From: Siphonodentalium dalli
Taxonomy: Eukaryota > Mollusca > Scaphopoda > Gadilida > Siphonodentaliidae
DNA: 64,000 nt
NCBI GenBank assembly: GCA_032622095.1
Contig: CP136062.1
Location: forward strand, 229,662,578-229,726,577
Direction of reading: 5' to 3'
The position numbers and the translations under genes were made by a program. The notes under the pieces are model-generated. The model was not told the DNA's origin. It did no database searches and saw only the letters and a list, made by a program, of their open reading frames with translations. Of the stretch, positions 63,666 through 64,000 are shown piece by piece (position 1 is the first letter of the stretch; every line of letters begins with the position of its first letter).

Positions 63666-64000
63666 CACCTCTATCAATATGAAGTTAATCTGATAACATT
63701 AGTATCGATGGGTGAAGGGATTACTAGTATTTATTGTGGTGGTGGTGTTTACATAGATAATCCTTTTTTTTACGTGCCCTTCTGGTGAAGCAACCCTTCT
63801 ACAATGTTTTTGTTCAGTGATTGGTTTGTTGTTCTATGATAAACAACAGTACAGTGGCGAGAGTTATTAATAATGAACTGCTTTCTTAACGATATCAAAA
63901 GTTGTTCAAATAGCGTTTGTAGAAATATAAGACTCAATGTTGCATCATCTGATAGCATTTGGCAATTTAAAAAAGAATTTGACAAAAAAATATTTTCATT
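63666..64000. other. GALC intron 17, unassigned
   Basis: No exon, repeat or RNA gene recognised up to the window edge. Confidence 0.4.

Overview
This is a eukaryotic nuclear window, roughly 35-40% GC, from a repeat-dense invertebrate genome. Canonical GT/AG introns, SINE, hAT, mariner, Penelope-like and TTAA-flanked elements all point to a metazoan. A TA-flanked MITE at 43.8 kb resembles elements I associate with bivalves, so a lophotrochozoan, perhaps a mollusc, is my best guess; that is an inference and not proven.

The coding content is two tandem members of the galactocerebrosidase family (GALC, glycoside hydrolase family 59), both on the + strand. The first is represented only by its terminal exon (93-320). 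The second starts at 18697, and 17 consecutive exons in compatible splice phase can be placed up to 62677, giving 613 codons. The last lectin-domain exon(s) lie beyond the right edge. The catalytic pair is visible: Glu182 in LWNE (exon 6) and Glu257 in WASED (exon 8). About 50-90 bp upstream of the start codon are two E-box palindromes, one of them a perfect CLEAR/TFEB-type GTCACGTGAC, as expected for a lysosomal enzyme gene.

Layout. 0.3-18.5 kb is intergenic: a 41-bp minisatellite, a 164-bp tandem array (1.5-3.9 kb), an array made of copies of the GALC terminal exon (4.5-4.85 kb), several palindromic MITEs, a tRNA-derived SINE with target-site duplications, a MULE transposase relic split by a TTAA element, and a 1.2-kb element with inverted satellite arrays. 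18.5-62.7 kb is the GALC gene, whose introns hold a 2.5-kb minisatellite, a 92-bp satellite, a 165-bp array, an internally deleted Penelope-like element and dozens of foldback MITEs. 62.7-64 kb is the next intron.

The most unusual structure is at the exon edges. Six of 17 exons (2, 4, 5, 8, 10, 11) have a splice junction inside a tandem array that repeats acceptor + exon start, exon end + donor, or sequence up to the acceptor. At exon 11 the repeat is exactly 72 bp, stays open and repeats the donor five times, so alternative donors would add 24-residue steps. Separately, eight of 17 donors have a MITE starting within 60 nt inside the intron (mariner-like or hAT-like, several as near-perfect hairpins). 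Together these suggest that exon boundaries in this gene are hot spots for tandem duplication and MITE insertion.
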